Part shown: in pieces, positions 1 through 11,560 of the stretch | Position numbering within the stretch: position 1 is the first letter of the stretch | Layout: each line of letters opens with the position of its first letter | DNA from: Euonymus europaeus | Lineage: Eukaryota; Streptophyta; Magnoliopsida; Celastrales; Celastraceae | Assembly (NCBI GenBank): GCA_963580455.1 | Contig: OY756960.1 | Span: forward strand, 6,200,001-6,264,000 | Length of the DNA stretch: 64,000 nt | Direction: 5' to 3' | Translations under genes and position numbers: made by a program | Notes under the pieces: model-generated | The model's database searches: none | Told to the model about the DNA's origin: nothing | What the model saw: the letters and a program-made list of their open reading frames with translations, nothing else

Positions 1-370
1 GGAGACAGTTGGACCGGTGGCGTATCGTTTGGCACTTCCATCGAAGCTTGAGAAGGTTCACAATGTATTCCATGCATCAATGCTTCGAAAATATGAGCCG
101 GATCCGTCGCATGTGATAGATTGGACTACGTTGGAAGTTGAGGAAGATGGAAGTTACACTCTTCAACCGGTGAAAATTCTAGACCGACAGAACAAGGTCA
201 CGAGGTCGAGTGTGATTCCATTAGTAAAGGTGATGTGGATGTATCATGGAGTTGAAGAAGCAACTTGGGAGTTGGAATCCAGAATGAAGGAGAAGTACCC
301 GAAGTTGTTCGAAGATTCAGGTACGTGTGTAGTTAAATTTCGGGACGAAATTTCTTTAAGGGTGGGAAAA
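1..370 (+). CDS. Ty3/gypsy polyprotein C-terminal end (integrase tail), partial
   Basis: This is the last part of a retrotransposon pol protein and enters from outside the window. Visible motifs are the end-of-integrase segment AYRLALPSKLEKVHNVFHAS followed by ML.KYEPDPSHV, and the conserved tail VMW.YHGVEEATWELE with MKEKYPKLFED. These are characteristic of the post-integrase region of chromovirus-type (Tekay/Del-like) Ty3/gypsy elements. The frame stays open to 427, but the DNA after 370 is LTR, so the last residues are not meaningful. The purine run GGGTGGGAAAA just before 371 is the likely polypurine tract. No stop or frameshift is visible in the part shown, so this copy may be fairly young. 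Confidence 0.8.
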
Positions 371-2434
371 TGTGAAACCCCGACCCAAAAAAAATTTAGG
401 TTTGAGTTAATTACGGATGATCCGTGAGGTACGAATCATGGAAAGGTAATTTTTGAGCTAGGTTCGTTAAATGGGTCATAACTTTTAGCACAGATGTCCG
501 TTTTGGGCCCATAATATATCAAATCGAAGCTAAGACCGAGACGAAGTAAGAAAAATTGAGATCACACGCCTAGGCGGTGTGCGCCTAGGCATGAACAAAA
601 GTGCCCCGAGTAGCGCCCAAGACAGCGTGTTATGGTAAAACCAGTTAGGCCAGAGCGCCTAGGTGCCCAAAGTAGCGCCTAGGCGCAACCCGAGCTTTCA
701 AAAAGAGTTCCAGCAATTCAGTAGAGTAATTTCTGGGTATTTTCAGTCCTGGAGTGAGAGAGAACGACGATTCTAGAGAGAGAAATGGTTTCAAGCAAGG
801 ATTCAACCTAATTCTTGAGGATTCATGATGATTGGAGTGCTATATTGAAGATTCAAGCTAGGTTTGAAGATTTTGGTAAGTTTTTCCATAGTTTTTAAAT
901 TCTAGGTTTTTGTTAGATTCGTTTGATTCTTAGGGAGATGAGCTCTATGCTTTAGATATGTTGATTATAGGTTGATTTTGGATGTTTATGTAGATTGGTT
1001 TGTGTTTTGGAGTGGAGTTGAGCTTGGAGTGAGTTTGGAGGATTTTGGAAGGAATTTCTAGAGAGAGAAGTAAGTAATTTCGAATTGGTTGATTAAATTG
1101 TTATTGATATGATAATATGGTATTTTTGGTTTGATTATATGAGTTCAATTTGATGTGAATCGATAGGTTGGGAGAACCAAGGGTTAAAACCCTAAATTTG
1201 AGAATTTGTGTGTTGGCTCGGAACGAGGTAGGAGATTTCCAACCTTTCTATCTATCATTCGTTATTGTTGCCTAAATAGCGTTTCGATTCCTCATTGGTC
1301 GCCGTTGTTTGTGTTTCCGCCTTAATTGCTTCTAAGGGGAAACGAGCCTTGTGTGGATTATTGTTGAAGTTGAATGTTGCATGACCCGATTTAGTGTTCC
1401 GTCATTTACGGACACGATGTGATCTTTCGTTCATGCATCATGGTAGTTATGTAAGATATATAGGATATTCATATATATTTATCTATTCGGCATGACATGT
1501 CATAATGCATTAGAGATGCATGGGGGACTCGGGTATGGACTCGGGAACTTTTAGGTTACTTGAAAGCCACATGGGAGGATGGCAAGGTGAAGGTTGTTAT
1601 CACCAAGTCACGTGAACCCCATGTGGGATAACGCACTAGGGGCGGGGTCGAGAGTGACTTGCCTTGTGGGGTGCGGGCGTGATAGGTTCACGCAACCGGA
1701 TGATCCTAGGAGTGGTTGGTTGTGGTGAGCTTGCTCCCGTGCAATATTGCATTGAGTTGCAATGATATGGTGGTTGTTGTGCTTCGAAAGGGTTTATCCG
1801 GATAAATGTTGATGTGAATTTGTTGAGTATATGTTCATGTGGTAGCTACATATTGTTGCATTACTTCCTTTTGGTTCTGCCTATAACAATGTTTATTTCC
1901 TTACCCTACTGAGCTTCTAGCTCACTCCTTTATTTTCTTCCTTCCACAAGAGATACTGGTACGGGTACCGGTGGTGCAAATCGGTGAGCGGGACGTGACA
2001 TGGATGGCCCTGGATAGGATGGGGTGCTAGAGATATACTCTATGCATGTGGGTGTATGTAGTATATCTATGTTGAGAGAATATAACCATTTGGCATGGTT
2101 GTGCTTCATGTGGATGTGGATGTTGAATTATGGTTATATTTGATGATATAAAAATCTGTGTGTGGATTTAAATGTGATGCCATCAGTTTGTGCATGCTGG
2201 TAGTGGATGGCCTGAGGCCTAGGGTCAGGATTGCATGTGGTTGAGGCCCGAGGCCTATGTTTGCTAGGTTGCTAGTGTGATGTTGTTGTTGCTGCGTTTC
2301 TGATGTAGGTGGGCACTCTCCGATATACGGGGAGGTGCTGCCGGATTTCCGGTTGATCCCGGATGTTCACACTAGTGACCTAGGAAGGGTGCCGAGAGAG
2401 CACCAAGTCGCGTCTCCGGAAACGGGGCGTGACA
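371..2434 (+). mobile_element. 3' LTR of the Ty3/gypsy element at the left edge
   Basis: The repeat begins TGTGAAACCCCGACC directly after the polypurine run and ends in GGGGCGTGACA, the usual TG...CA ends of a chromovirus-like LTR, giving about 2.06 kb. Directly beyond 2434 the sequence becomes the interior of a different retroelement (integrase of Tat copy A), so this is a nested insertion. The 5-bp target duplication would be near ACGGG at 2435-2439, but its partner lies outside the window. Near 566-686 the LTR carries several copies of the self-complementary core GCGCCTAGGC. No protein is encoded in it. Confidence 0.85.
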
Positions 2435-3324
2435 ACGGGTGCTTTCCTCTGACATTATCCCAATGCAAAACCCCTGCCCATTTGCGCAATGGGGCATGGA
2501 TCTCCTTGGACATTCGTCCAGATAGTCAGGTAGAGGAGAAACCTTATTGTGGCTGTTGATTAATTCACTAAATGAATAGAGGCAGAGCCATTGGCGGCAA
2601 TCTCAGAACAAAAAGTGATGGACTTTATATGGAGAACTATTGTCTGCAGGTACGGCTTGCCACAAGCCCTAGTGGTGGACAATAGAAGACAGTTCGTTAG
2701 CAAAAAAATGCACAAGTTATGTGAAGACCTTAGTATTGAAAGGATTACTTCTGTGGCACATCCTCAGGCTAATGGTCAGGCAGAGGTTACGAACCGGACC
2801 ATCCTTGAGGGTTTGAAGACAAGGCTGAATGGAGCAAAGGAAAGATGGGTTGAAGAACTACCTAGTGTGTTATGGTCATACCACAGTACACCCCGCACAT
2901 CGATAGGTGAAACTCCATTCTTTCTCTCATTTGGGACCGAGGTAGTTATCCCGGTCGAGATTGAGGTCCCTTCATTGAGGACCGCCAACTTTGAGGAATC
3001 TATGAATGATGAGCTACTGCTCAATAAACTTGATCTCGTAGAAGAGACAAGGGAGAATGTCAGGATCCGGACTGCTGCGTACAAAAAGAGGATAGTTTAG
3101 TACCACAATAAACGAGTGAAGAAGATAAAGTTCTCTGTAGGAGACCTTGTACTGAGGAAGGTAGTTGCCACAAGAAAACACCCAGGTAAGCTGGGTGAAA
3201 CCTGGGAAGAGCCCTACCTAGTTGTGACGATTTTGAAGGAAGGCACATACAAGATCGAAGATCCAAAGAAGCCCGGGACATGAGACCCTAGAGTCTGGAC
3301 AATCTTCGAAGATACTATGTGTAA
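2435..3324 (+). pseudogene. Tat integrase, C-terminal half (copy A)
   Basis: The fragment begins at the first catalytic region (a degraded GAWISLDI segment matching copy B's GMDLLGPF) and continues through VVDN.RQF and HPQANGQAEVTNRT, which hold the second Asp and the Glu of the DD35E core. It then has LPSVLWSYHSTPRTSIGETP and, after an in-frame stop near 3098, FSVGDLVLRK and a tail matching LRRYYV with a stop at 3322-3324. Frameshifts occur near 2540-2590 (the ORF resumes with a changed frame) and near 3280. It is clearly non-functional. The left edge is cut by the insertion of the neighbouring element. Confidence 0.88.
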
Positions 3325-3544
3325 GATATTTCTGGATAATATCTCTATTTTATGCATTTGTTTCTCAGATTGGATCCTGAAAGAATGAATAAAATCTCAT
3401 ACTTCTTTTCCAAAATAAAGCATCTCATGGCATGGGAAGATTCGACTCGGACAACATACAAACTTGGCCAGAAAATTGGCTAAGTATAAATGCTTAACTG
3501 ACTAGCTTCATAAGATCAAAAAGGTCACACTAGAGCATTTGTAA

Positions 3545-3832
3545 CCTGGTCGGCCTACCGACCAGGATAGCATCCCAGCCTTCTCAGACAATCACAAGGT
3601 ATCAAGACTTAAACAAATTCCTCAAAGGAAAAAAGTGTTTAAGTACCTGGTCGGCAGACTGACCAGGATTACACAACAAAATAGACTCAAGTCTTCAAAG
3701 AAAAGAAATACTAGGAGCCTGGTCGGCCTACCGACCAGGATAGTATCTCGATTCTCTTAGAAAGTTATGAAAAATTTGTTGAGACTTGTAGAAATCTTGT
3801 GAAATAAGGAGGCTGGTCGGTTTACCGACCAA
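3545..3832. repeat. Palindrome array in Tat copy A 3' region
   Basis: Four imperfect 22-bp inverted repeats lie at 3545-3566, 3646-3667, 3718-3739 and 3811-3832. Each has arms CCTGGTCGG and CCGACCAGG around a 4-nt spacer (CCTA, CAGA-type or TTTA). The spacing is 72 to 101 bp. They lie between the pol stop and the antisense ORF. Copy B has the same array with five units. Confidence 0.85.
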
Positions 3833-3978
3833 GAGGTCACATTAATTTTAAATAAATAAATAAATATATGAGTTTGGATTGCTAAGCAACAAAAAGTCAT
3901 ATTTCATTAAAAAATATATATATGTTTCATTACAAGGAAAGAGAACAAAAAGGGGCAGAGCCCATACAAATAGAAAGT

Positions 3979-6162
3979 TCAAGGATCTACTGGAGGTAGG
4001 CCAGAGCCAGACTCCTCGGCAGGAGGGACGTCTCTTGGAACCGACAAAGGGTCCTCTTCAGTAAGCTCAGTAGGAGGAAGAGGAGTTGGTTCTTGTAGTG
4101 CTTCCTGGTCACCCTCCACCATCTCCTCCACTTCCACTGCCTCCACCTCCTTATCAGACGCTTCTTCCTTAGAGAAATCCATCTCGGCAAGCCCCTCTTC
4201 CACCTTTGCTCAGCTTTCCTGAAGGCTTCAAGGATCTATTCCTTGGATCCTCAAGCTGATCCCTTGCCATGAGAGAAGCGCATAAGGGAGTCAAGATGGA
4301 GGAGTCCAGACCAGCCTTGAAGAGTAGCTTCCTAGACTCCTTGACACCTCCACAGAAGCCATAGAAGCCTTCCTCCCTCAATGCAGCCTTGAACTCCTCA
4401 GAGTCCTTGAATTTCTGGATGGTCTGCTGCTTGGCATCACCGAGGAGTCGTTGATAGGTCTCCTCAGCAATCTTTAATTTGCGCTCTTAGGAGACTGTCC
4501 TCTCCTTCAACTCCCTCCGTTGTCGAGCAGCTTTCTCCATCTGAGCAGAGTGAGCCTACAGCACTTCTTCCATCTCTGCCTTCACCAAGTTCAGCTCGTT
4601 CCTGGCCTTCGTGGCCCTCTCCTCGGCAGCATCAACTCTCTCCCGCTGCACGGTCTCCTCATAGGTGAACCGAGCAATATTGGATGGAAGGGCAAAGAGG
4701 TGCACAGCAATCTACAAAAAAAAAGTTAGAAAAAAATCTATCTAAAGAAAAAAAATAAAGATATCGAGCTCAGGAGCAAAAACTCATACCTGCATAAAGT
4801 GAGAGTTCATCTGAGTTAGATACTCCATGGCAGTAAGACTAGACACCCTATCATAGTCTGCAGGGGTAGGCAAATGCTTCAGCATCTCGGTAGCCACCCT
4901 TGAACTGACCACTCTGTCAGTCTAACTGACATCCCATTGGGGAGTATGTCGAGCAAAGTCCTCCTCGGCAATTGGCCCCAAAGAGGGATCATTGACCTAG
5001 AGAGGGAGTTAAGAAACCCCATGCCGAACAGTTCCTAGCCGAGGAGAAAGAGCACTCCGAGTAATAGTAGTAACCGAGGTGGTAGCCCCAATGAGGGCTA
5101 TCTCAGAAGCCCTGGTCTCCCCCGTGGTGCCCACACAAGGCCTCTTGGCCTCCTTGCCTTTGTTTGATTTCTTCCTCTTTTGTTGTCGAGGAAGGGGAGC
5201 TACGTTCATTGCCATGTACTCGGACAAATCAGCCATATCTTCAAAGTATCACAACTCAAATACATACCGATCAGTGATGATAACCAAAAATATTGGAAAA
5301 GTAAAAACAAGCAAACCTTGCCGAGATCCGTAACAAAAATTAGAAACAGAGAAGTCCTACAAGCTGAACTTCATGTCGATATCAGCCCTGATGACAAGGA
5401 GTTCCTTCCAGGCCTCATACAATTTAAGTTCTTCCCCCTTAAACTAGGGAGGATAATTGAACTGATCGGTAAAGGGTACCGACTAGGTGGTACTGAAAGG
5501 AAGTTCCTCTTCTTCAAGAAGAGGAATTTGCACAAAGATGTATGAATTCTTCCATCCTTTGATGGGTTGGTTGTACAAGGGAGACCTTAGTCCTGGCTTA
5601 AGCTTCAAGTAAAACAGACTATGAGAGTTTGGAAGATGACATAGTAAAGAAAGGTGTTGAATGCCCGAGGAAGAGATACTGAGGTGATGTCTATGGGAAA
5701 GACATAGAATGTTGGCCAGAAAGTGCCAGGAATTGGGTGCCAGAATGGCTGGTGAGAAAGGAATCCTAGCACCTGCTTGAAGTGACCGAAGTGAGATGGC
5801 AAACTCACCTCGATTAAGGCGAAATGGAGACTCACCCTTACCCACACGTCGAAAGGATAGGGAACACCACACCTAGCCACTACATCTTCTATATAACTGT
5901 TTGACTGGTCACAGGTAAGATAGGTCAGTTCAGATGTGCTGGCATCAGTACCTCCACCACTCTCATTGGGAGGGGGTAAATCGTGAGGGGCATACTCTAC
6001 GAGATAATCTACCGACAAGGCCTCTACAAATAATGGTTTTGTTGAAAGAGGATTGGTCTGAGTAATAACCACCTCATCGGTAGAGGTGGTTGCTCGGTCA
6101 CTATCTGAAGAAGATGTTGAGAGACCAAAGATAGAAAAAGGGCTGGAACTAGAGGAAGACAT
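3979..6162 (-). pseudogene. Antisense ORF (aORF) of Tat copy A, split and decayed
   Basis: On the minus strand a protein starts at 6162 with a Ser-rich segment (MSSSSSSPFSIFG) and an acidic/Ser/Thr stretch. It then has a segment with SLRSLQAGARIPFSPAIL and APNSWHFLANIL, resembling the putative gypsy-type transposon domain seen in antisense genes of Tat elements. This part changes frame near 5830. Further on are a basic block (RQQKRKKSNKGKEAKRP, about 5170), a charged helical region ending near 4200, and an acidic tail with stops near 3979. The same C-terminal part is better preserved in copy B. Tat-lineage elements are known to carry such antisense genes between pol and the 3' LTR; their function is unknown. 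Introns are likely in the 4400-5500 interval. I assign it by position and composition, not by a database match. Confidence 0.6.
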
Positions 6163-6466
6163 GTCTTACCTCAATGAATGCTCGGTTAATGAAAGTTTTT
6201 GGGATGTTTCTGTTGCTCGGTATGTACGACTGCTCGGTAGGTCTCTCAAATTATATAAGGCGTATGGAATGAATAGGCCTCCAAGCCTTTTTATAGTAAA
6301 AGACCACCTTCAGATCAATAGCCAGGAACAGATGGCCAATGAACCACGCAAACATGGACCGTTGATCTGAAGGTTTGGGCTGTCATCTCCCCCTTAATAG
6401 CGTGACATAATTACTCCTCTTATCGATTTGCGTAGACAGTGCTTCGATAAGGGAGTGGGGGACAAT

Positions 6467-7068
6467 TGATATTACAAAAATGACCCCACCAATAAAGTTT
6501 TGCCACGTGTCATTTGTGTTTGAGATGGGCTACCTTGCCTACCAGGAAGTCATCTCAGTAAGAACAAAAGGCAAGAAGCTGGGCAGCAATGTCCTACCAA
6601 GGTTACATCCTCGGTATAGTAAAACACCTGGACCTACGAAGGTGTAAAGCATTTAAGTGCAATCCCCAACCATAATTAGGGGGACCTTCCATAATAATTG
6701 TTCTAAATCCTATATAAAGCTCTCAAAGTCAGGTATTATCTTCCTAATCACAATTTAAACTTTGGCTAAGGGAGAGCTCTAGTCCAAGGAGCTCGCCTGA
6801 TTTCATCATACGAACTGACTTGAGCGTCGGAGCGCCAACGCTAGAGGACTACCTCTGGTGCGGCCTTTAGCTCATCTTTGTTCATTGTGCTGGATTGCAA
6901 GACTGCCTAGCTGGTCAACTCCTTAGAAGGACCTGCATCCCTGGAAATCTGGCTGGTCAGCTGCTAGACTGCCTGGCTGGAAGTATCTTTATCATTGGTA
7001 TTGATACAAAACTACAGGTTTGACCGATTGATCGTCTTCTCGATACTGGCACCTTTTTGACATCATCA
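6467..7068 (+). mobile_element. 3' LTR of Tat copy A
   Basis: The LTR begins TGATATTACAAAAATG after a purine-rich tract (AAGGGAGTGGGGGACAAT) and ends TTTTTGACATCATCA. It is about 602 bp long. It matches the 5' LTR of copy B at 28661-29212 along most of its length, including the TATA segment and the TTGAGCGTCGGAGCGCCAA block. After 7068 the sequence is unrelated to the internal region of copy B, so this is the right end of the element. Confidence 0.87.
6711..6719 (+). promoter_or_regulatory. TATA box in the Tat LTR (copy A)
   Basis: TATATAAAG lies in the middle of the LTR and is conserved in copy B at 28845-28853. It is the expected core promoter of the retroelement. Assigned from sequence and position only. 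Confidence 0.5.
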
Positions 7069-7854
7069 CCAATATTACAGGTAAGTTCCCTTCAATTCCC
7101 TTTCCTTCAATTACCGACGGTCAGTCCCCTGTTATGTTCAGTCGTCTCCTCGGCATGAAATATCACTCATCTCCTACCAACGATCTGTTTAGAGATTTTT
7201 GTTTTTGTGTGACTGTGTCATCTCTCATCATCTGTGTTCAATTTCTAGGTTCTGATGATTAAAGTTATGGGTTTCTCACTGAAGAGTGAAAGATTCCATT
7301 CAAACAACTACAGGTGACCCGGGACCCTCTCTATGGATTTGGTTTGCTTTACCTGCAGTGCACAACTAACTAAGATCAATTGTTTTTTTAACCTTAAATT
7401 TCTTCATTATTTAGATGCCTTTCAATTCCCGTTATCTCTGTACATCAGATTTGATATTGTGAATTTGTGATGTTTGTTGGTCTTTAGCTTTTAATTATGT
7501 GAATTTTTGGATTAATTATGACTTTGTGAAGGCATTTACGCCTTGAATTATTTTCCAGAAGCATTATATGATTTTGTGATGCCTACTTGAATTATTTTCC
7601 GAAAGCATTATATGATTTTGTGTTTGTTTTTATCTTATTTACTTCTTTTGTGCTTATAATACCTTCATCGTGCAAGTTTTGTGTTGTTCTAGTCATATTT
7701 TGAATCATGGCAGGCCAACATGTATTATGTAAATGGGCTTTTATATGTTTAATGTATTTAAAGTAGGGCTTTTAAGTCCATAAGGACCATTCTATTATTC
7801 CACCCTTTCCTTTTTCATATAATCACCAATTTTTTATTTTTTCGTAGTGAAAAA

Positions 7855-7969
7855 ATGTACAAGTTGAGAGAGTTTCATATGGAAATCAAAAACTATAATG
7901 CTACTGATCAAGAAGCCATTGTTGCCTTCTGTAATATGGTTCTGAAGGATTCGAGGTCCAAAAGACGTG
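7855..7969 (+). CDS. Exon-like fragment, unrecognised
   Basis: A short open stretch starts MYKLREFHMEIKNYNA and continues ATDQEAIVAFCNMVLKD with a basic end SRSKRR. It is preceded by a T-rich tract ending in TCGTAG and followed by a GTAAGA donor-like site, so it looks like an internal exon of about 38 codons. I do not recognise the family. No partner exon could be identified nearby with confidence. Confidence 0.22.
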
Positions 7970-8427
7970 GTAAGACGTTTATTTTGTTTTAGAGATATAA
8001 TAATTTTGGTAATTGATTTTTGTTTTGTCTTATATTTTATTTTTTTTCATTCAATGACTCAAGTTGGTAGGGTGAGGATAAATGCCCACAGTCTACTTAT
8101 TGGGTGCATCCACTCGACTCACCTATTTTGCTACTTTTCAGATGGAAAATTAGAGTTGCAGGCGAGAATCATGCTAACGAATCCCGAAGAGAAATAGAGA
8201 GAGAAATGCGTTGTCGCTGGCAAACCTAAAATGACGTGGCTCTAATCTCATTGACGATTCTATGTTAAAGGAAACAAAACACCATCTGTACTGTATTTTG
8301 CTTAAAATCCCCAACTTTTTTTATTCTTCAAAATAACTGATTCATTTATTATTTTATTTTGATTAAATTTAGGTATTTTCGTGCTGAATCTTTGTCTAGA
8401 TAATGATTGGTCAAATCTTTGTGTTTC

Positions 8428-8935
8428 ACATGTCAAACTCTCATTTCCATGTCATGCCTTTCAAAAAAAAATCATTTAAATGAATAAAAAATAAAGAAAT
8501 TGAATCAAAATCAACTAGGGACCTACTCTAAATTCTATACCACTAATTCTTGTGAGCATATTATGTCACATCTAAACACCTACTAATCTTAATTATAGAT
8601 TTCGTGGGTCATAAATAATATTCAAATCTAATTTGTTTTTGTACATTAAAAATTAGATTATTTATTAATTTATTTTTCACAAATAGACATTTTTCAAACA
8701 AATTTTTCACAAATAAATTTGTTTGTACATCTAATTTCACATGCCAAACTCTCTTTTTCATGTCATCTCTTCCAAAAAAATTCATATAAAATAAAGAAAT
8801 TGAATCAAAACCAACTAGGAACCTACTCGGAATTTTTTAATTTTTTTTTCCTTGTCCGTGTTTGCCTTCCACGTCATCTCTTACAAAAAAAATTCATTTA
8901 AATTGATAGAAAATAAAGAAATTGAATCAAAATTT
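8428..8935 (+). repeat. Three diverged direct repeats of an AT-rich segment
   Basis: The blocks near 8428-8535, 8736-8838 and 8865-8935 share the order CATGTCAAACTCTC, CATGTCATC.CTT, AAAAATTCAT, AATAAAGAAATTGAATC and, in the first two, CAACTAGG.ACCTACTC. The copies are about 100 bp long and diverged. They may be fragments of one amplified transposon end. Confidence 0.55.
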
Positions 8936-9046
8936 TCTATTTTTTCCCTTTTCCATCCATACTTCCATGGGTGAGGATAAACTGCTCATGCATTTTTTTT
9001 ATATTTTAAACAAATTTATTAAAACATATCAACAAATGTTACATTC

Positions 9047-11560
9047 TTAATCTTCCAACACAATGGGTTGAGAAGGACATCTAAAATGCATATGTTGCTT
9101 GTACATATCAGTTCGCTCCGCATATGGGGTAACCCATGCAGCTGCACAATCATGCCTGAAGTGAATCCATTGAGGCATAATGGGATGCACCGGGTAACCC
9201 TCTGTCAATACAACTTGGACATAATGATTATCATTTACGTGTCCAATAGCAATAGCAGCATGTTGATACGTAGGTGGTGGAGTAGATCAAAGTGGAAAAT
9301 ACGTCAAGCTCTGTGTAGGACTTAGAACGTGTAATATCACATTAAACCTTGAAGCAACCAAGAGACCTATATCTGGCATAGTCATCCAATTCTCAATCTG
9401 TGCTGCTCTATCTGATGTAAAAAAGTTCAATGAGTTGTACATATGAGTCCACTGGTCATCACAGCCCAATATTGCAACATACTGTGTCCTGAATATTTGC
9501 AACTCTTCTATTAAGTTATATCAGATAGTTGCCCATGCATCTTCTGGAAGACAAAGACAGATAGCTTATTCTCGAAAGCCACAATTTCCATCAGGTTTTA
9601 CGTCTTGTACATGCATAATGTAAGGATGAAGTATAGGTGGAAACTAATGAACATAGGCATGTATAGCATGGTTGTATGGAATAGAGGAGCAACTGTGTCT
9701 CGTTGGTTCCTGGAACTCGAAAATATCTGGCTGGACAAGATCAAATGTAGTTGTATTAACACGAGTAGATATGTCTTCCTTGTTCTTCGTGTCAGGGCCT
9801 CCAAACGAATAATTGTGTCTGCTTGCTTCCCAAGAATGAAGGGAATCAGGCTCATCAAACACTAATGCTGACGAATTACCACGAATATTTGATGCAAATT
9901 TTTTCTTTGAGGATGGGCATCCATGAGCTTTTTTCTTAACAGCAGGTTCACGAAATGAAGTTATTGATGGCGTGATTATCTCCCTCAACTTTCTTTAAAA
10001 ACTTAATTTTCCATGCCTTGTTTGTTTCTTAAACTATTCCATGAACACTTGGAGCTCGACGTCACAATTGATGTCATCATCTTGAAGAGGGCACATAAGG
10101 TGATAAGTCAAGTTTTCTCCAAAATTTATCTATGGCTTCAATTGGTATGGGACGACCGTCGTTCAGAAATATTGCTTGCTTGTGTGCACATGGGAGTCGG
10201 TAGCCCATACGAAGTCAGCATCTACATTTATAGGAAACTTCTCCGGCATTCTTTGACCACTCAAATTCCTTCTAAATCAGATGCAATGTGTGGCTTGAAA
10301 CGAAACCACATAATTCCTGCAAGTGCGGTATCTTGAATCGATGTTGGATAATAGTTTTGCTTTGCTCAATACTCGTTTTGATAGCTATGTCCTGTGATTG
10401 AATGACTTGATGAATAAATGACAGAGATGTCTCCAAATCTGACTGTGATGACTCCAAGTATCACTTCAGCTTCGCATGCTGGCTCTCCACTCTATTAGTC
10501 TTCTTGTTTCCAAAATGCAGATATATGTCCGTCCATACATCCTTAAGATAATTAATCATACCTGAAAAGTTCTGTAACAGCACCTTAAGGTCCGCCAAAT
10601 TGCACTCATACGCACTCTCAGTTTTTGATTTCACCAACGTAGTCCACATTTTGTAAAATGCATTCCAAGTTTTGTTGTCTGCTATTGATGGTCTGCACTT
10701 GCTCAAGATACTCCTATAGATGTGCCATCTATAAAGTAATTTTTTAGGATCGAGAAATACCTGGGCAGACGCATTCATCATGGCCAACTCTCTGTCTGTG
10801 ACAATAACTCGTGGACTAGTACATCCATTCATTGTTAACTGTAGACATCTTAAAGCCCAAGTATAATTGAATACTTTCTCTGAGTACAGGAACACGAATG
10901 CTATACAAAATGTCATATTAGTTGCAGTCACGCCAACAGTCTCAAGGAGAGGCATCATGTACATGTTTGTTTTGTATGTTGCGTCCATTAATAACACGTG
11001 CGGGAATGCACGCCATAAATCTAATGATCCTGGATGTGCGAAGAATAAATCTTCAAGCTCATTGGTTACAACATTTGTTCTACACTCGAAGATGTATCCT
11101 TCACGTTGTAGAAATGACATGACAACTTGCATTTGGGTTTTATCGGCTTTCCCTGCGCTTTGAATTTTATGGCGAGCATTGTATATGGTTCGAATGGTAG
11201 AACGTTGTCCAAATTTTGCTTCTTCAATGATGTCAGGTTATCTCGTGGCTTCACATTTTTTGTAGATAAATGTTCTGTCAATTGCATTTCAGAATCAGAG
11301 AGTCGGCCTAGATATGGATATCCCTCCATATATGATGCAGGGGCATGGTTATGTGTTCCACATACGACCCTTACCATCCAGTCATCATCTGTTCGCATTT
11401 TCACCCCTTTCACTCTGAAAGGACAATCAATTTTTTTTGTGCCTGTAAACTTCGTGGAGGTTTATTACTTCTGTATGTGCCACCGCATTCACATTGGAAC
11501 AACAGTCTAGGACTCTCCCCAATTAGACTAGTCTCTGACCTTTTAATGACAATGATATAT
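9047..11560 (-). pseudogene. MULE transposase with FAR1-type zinc finger and C-terminal OTU protease domain, decayed
   Basis: Read on the minus strand, the N-terminal part has a FAR1/WRKY-GCM1-like zinc-binding pattern (CECGGTYRSNK, then DCPFRVKGVK and VCGTHNH). A MULE transposase core follows with LLMDATYKTN and VIVTDRELAMMNA, which hold acidic catalytic residues, then LYRWHIYRSI and RVESQHAKLK. Next come a SWIM-like segment near 10270-10100 (CGLPCAHK-type, frame-broken) and a basic linker (KKKAHGCPSSKKK) near 9930. An OTU-like domain follows, with DVKPDGNCGFR near 9600 (nucleophile Cys) and NDNHYVQVVL near 9225 (His). The reading ends at a stop at 9047-9049. Stops and frameshifts interrupt it, for example just after GNCGFRE and near 9290, so it is not functional. 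MULE-related plant proteins with OTU-like domains are known. This copy is a remnant. Confidence 0.82.

Larger units (their letters stand above)
2435..7068 (+). mobile_element. Tat-lineage Ty3/gypsy retrotransposon, copy A (3' half)
   Basis: This stretch is co-linear with the better preserved copy B at 28661-36232: integrase C-terminal half, pol stop, palindrome array, antisense ORF region, then the LTR. Its 5' half lies left of the window, beyond the nested element at 1-2434. Copy A keeps the 3' region and 3' LTR that copy B has lost, so the two together show the layout of the family. Assignment to Tat rests on copy B, where an archaeal-type second RNase H sits between the RT/RNase H part and integrase. 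Confidence 0.85.
7069..9046. other. Unassigned region between Tat copy A and the OTU MULE
   Basis: The region is AT-rich, and no protein family is recognisable. It holds one exon-like stretch (7855-7969) and three diverged copies of an AT-rich segment (8428-8935). It could be remains of a host gene with introns: there are T-rich polypyrimidine tracts and splice-like AG/GT sites around 7250 and 7850-7970. I cannot prove this. Confidence 0.4.

Noticed and set aside
2776..3084. Minus-strand frame opposite Tat integrase, also opposite 33920-34612 in copy B
   Set aside because: It mirrors conserved integrase codons. Its openness in both copies follows from the sense protein. The real antisense gene lies further downstream.
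3545..3832. CRISPR-like array
   Set aside because: The repeats are regularly spaced palindromes, but the sequence is a plant retroelement 3' region, the spacers are not unique inserts and there are no cas genes.
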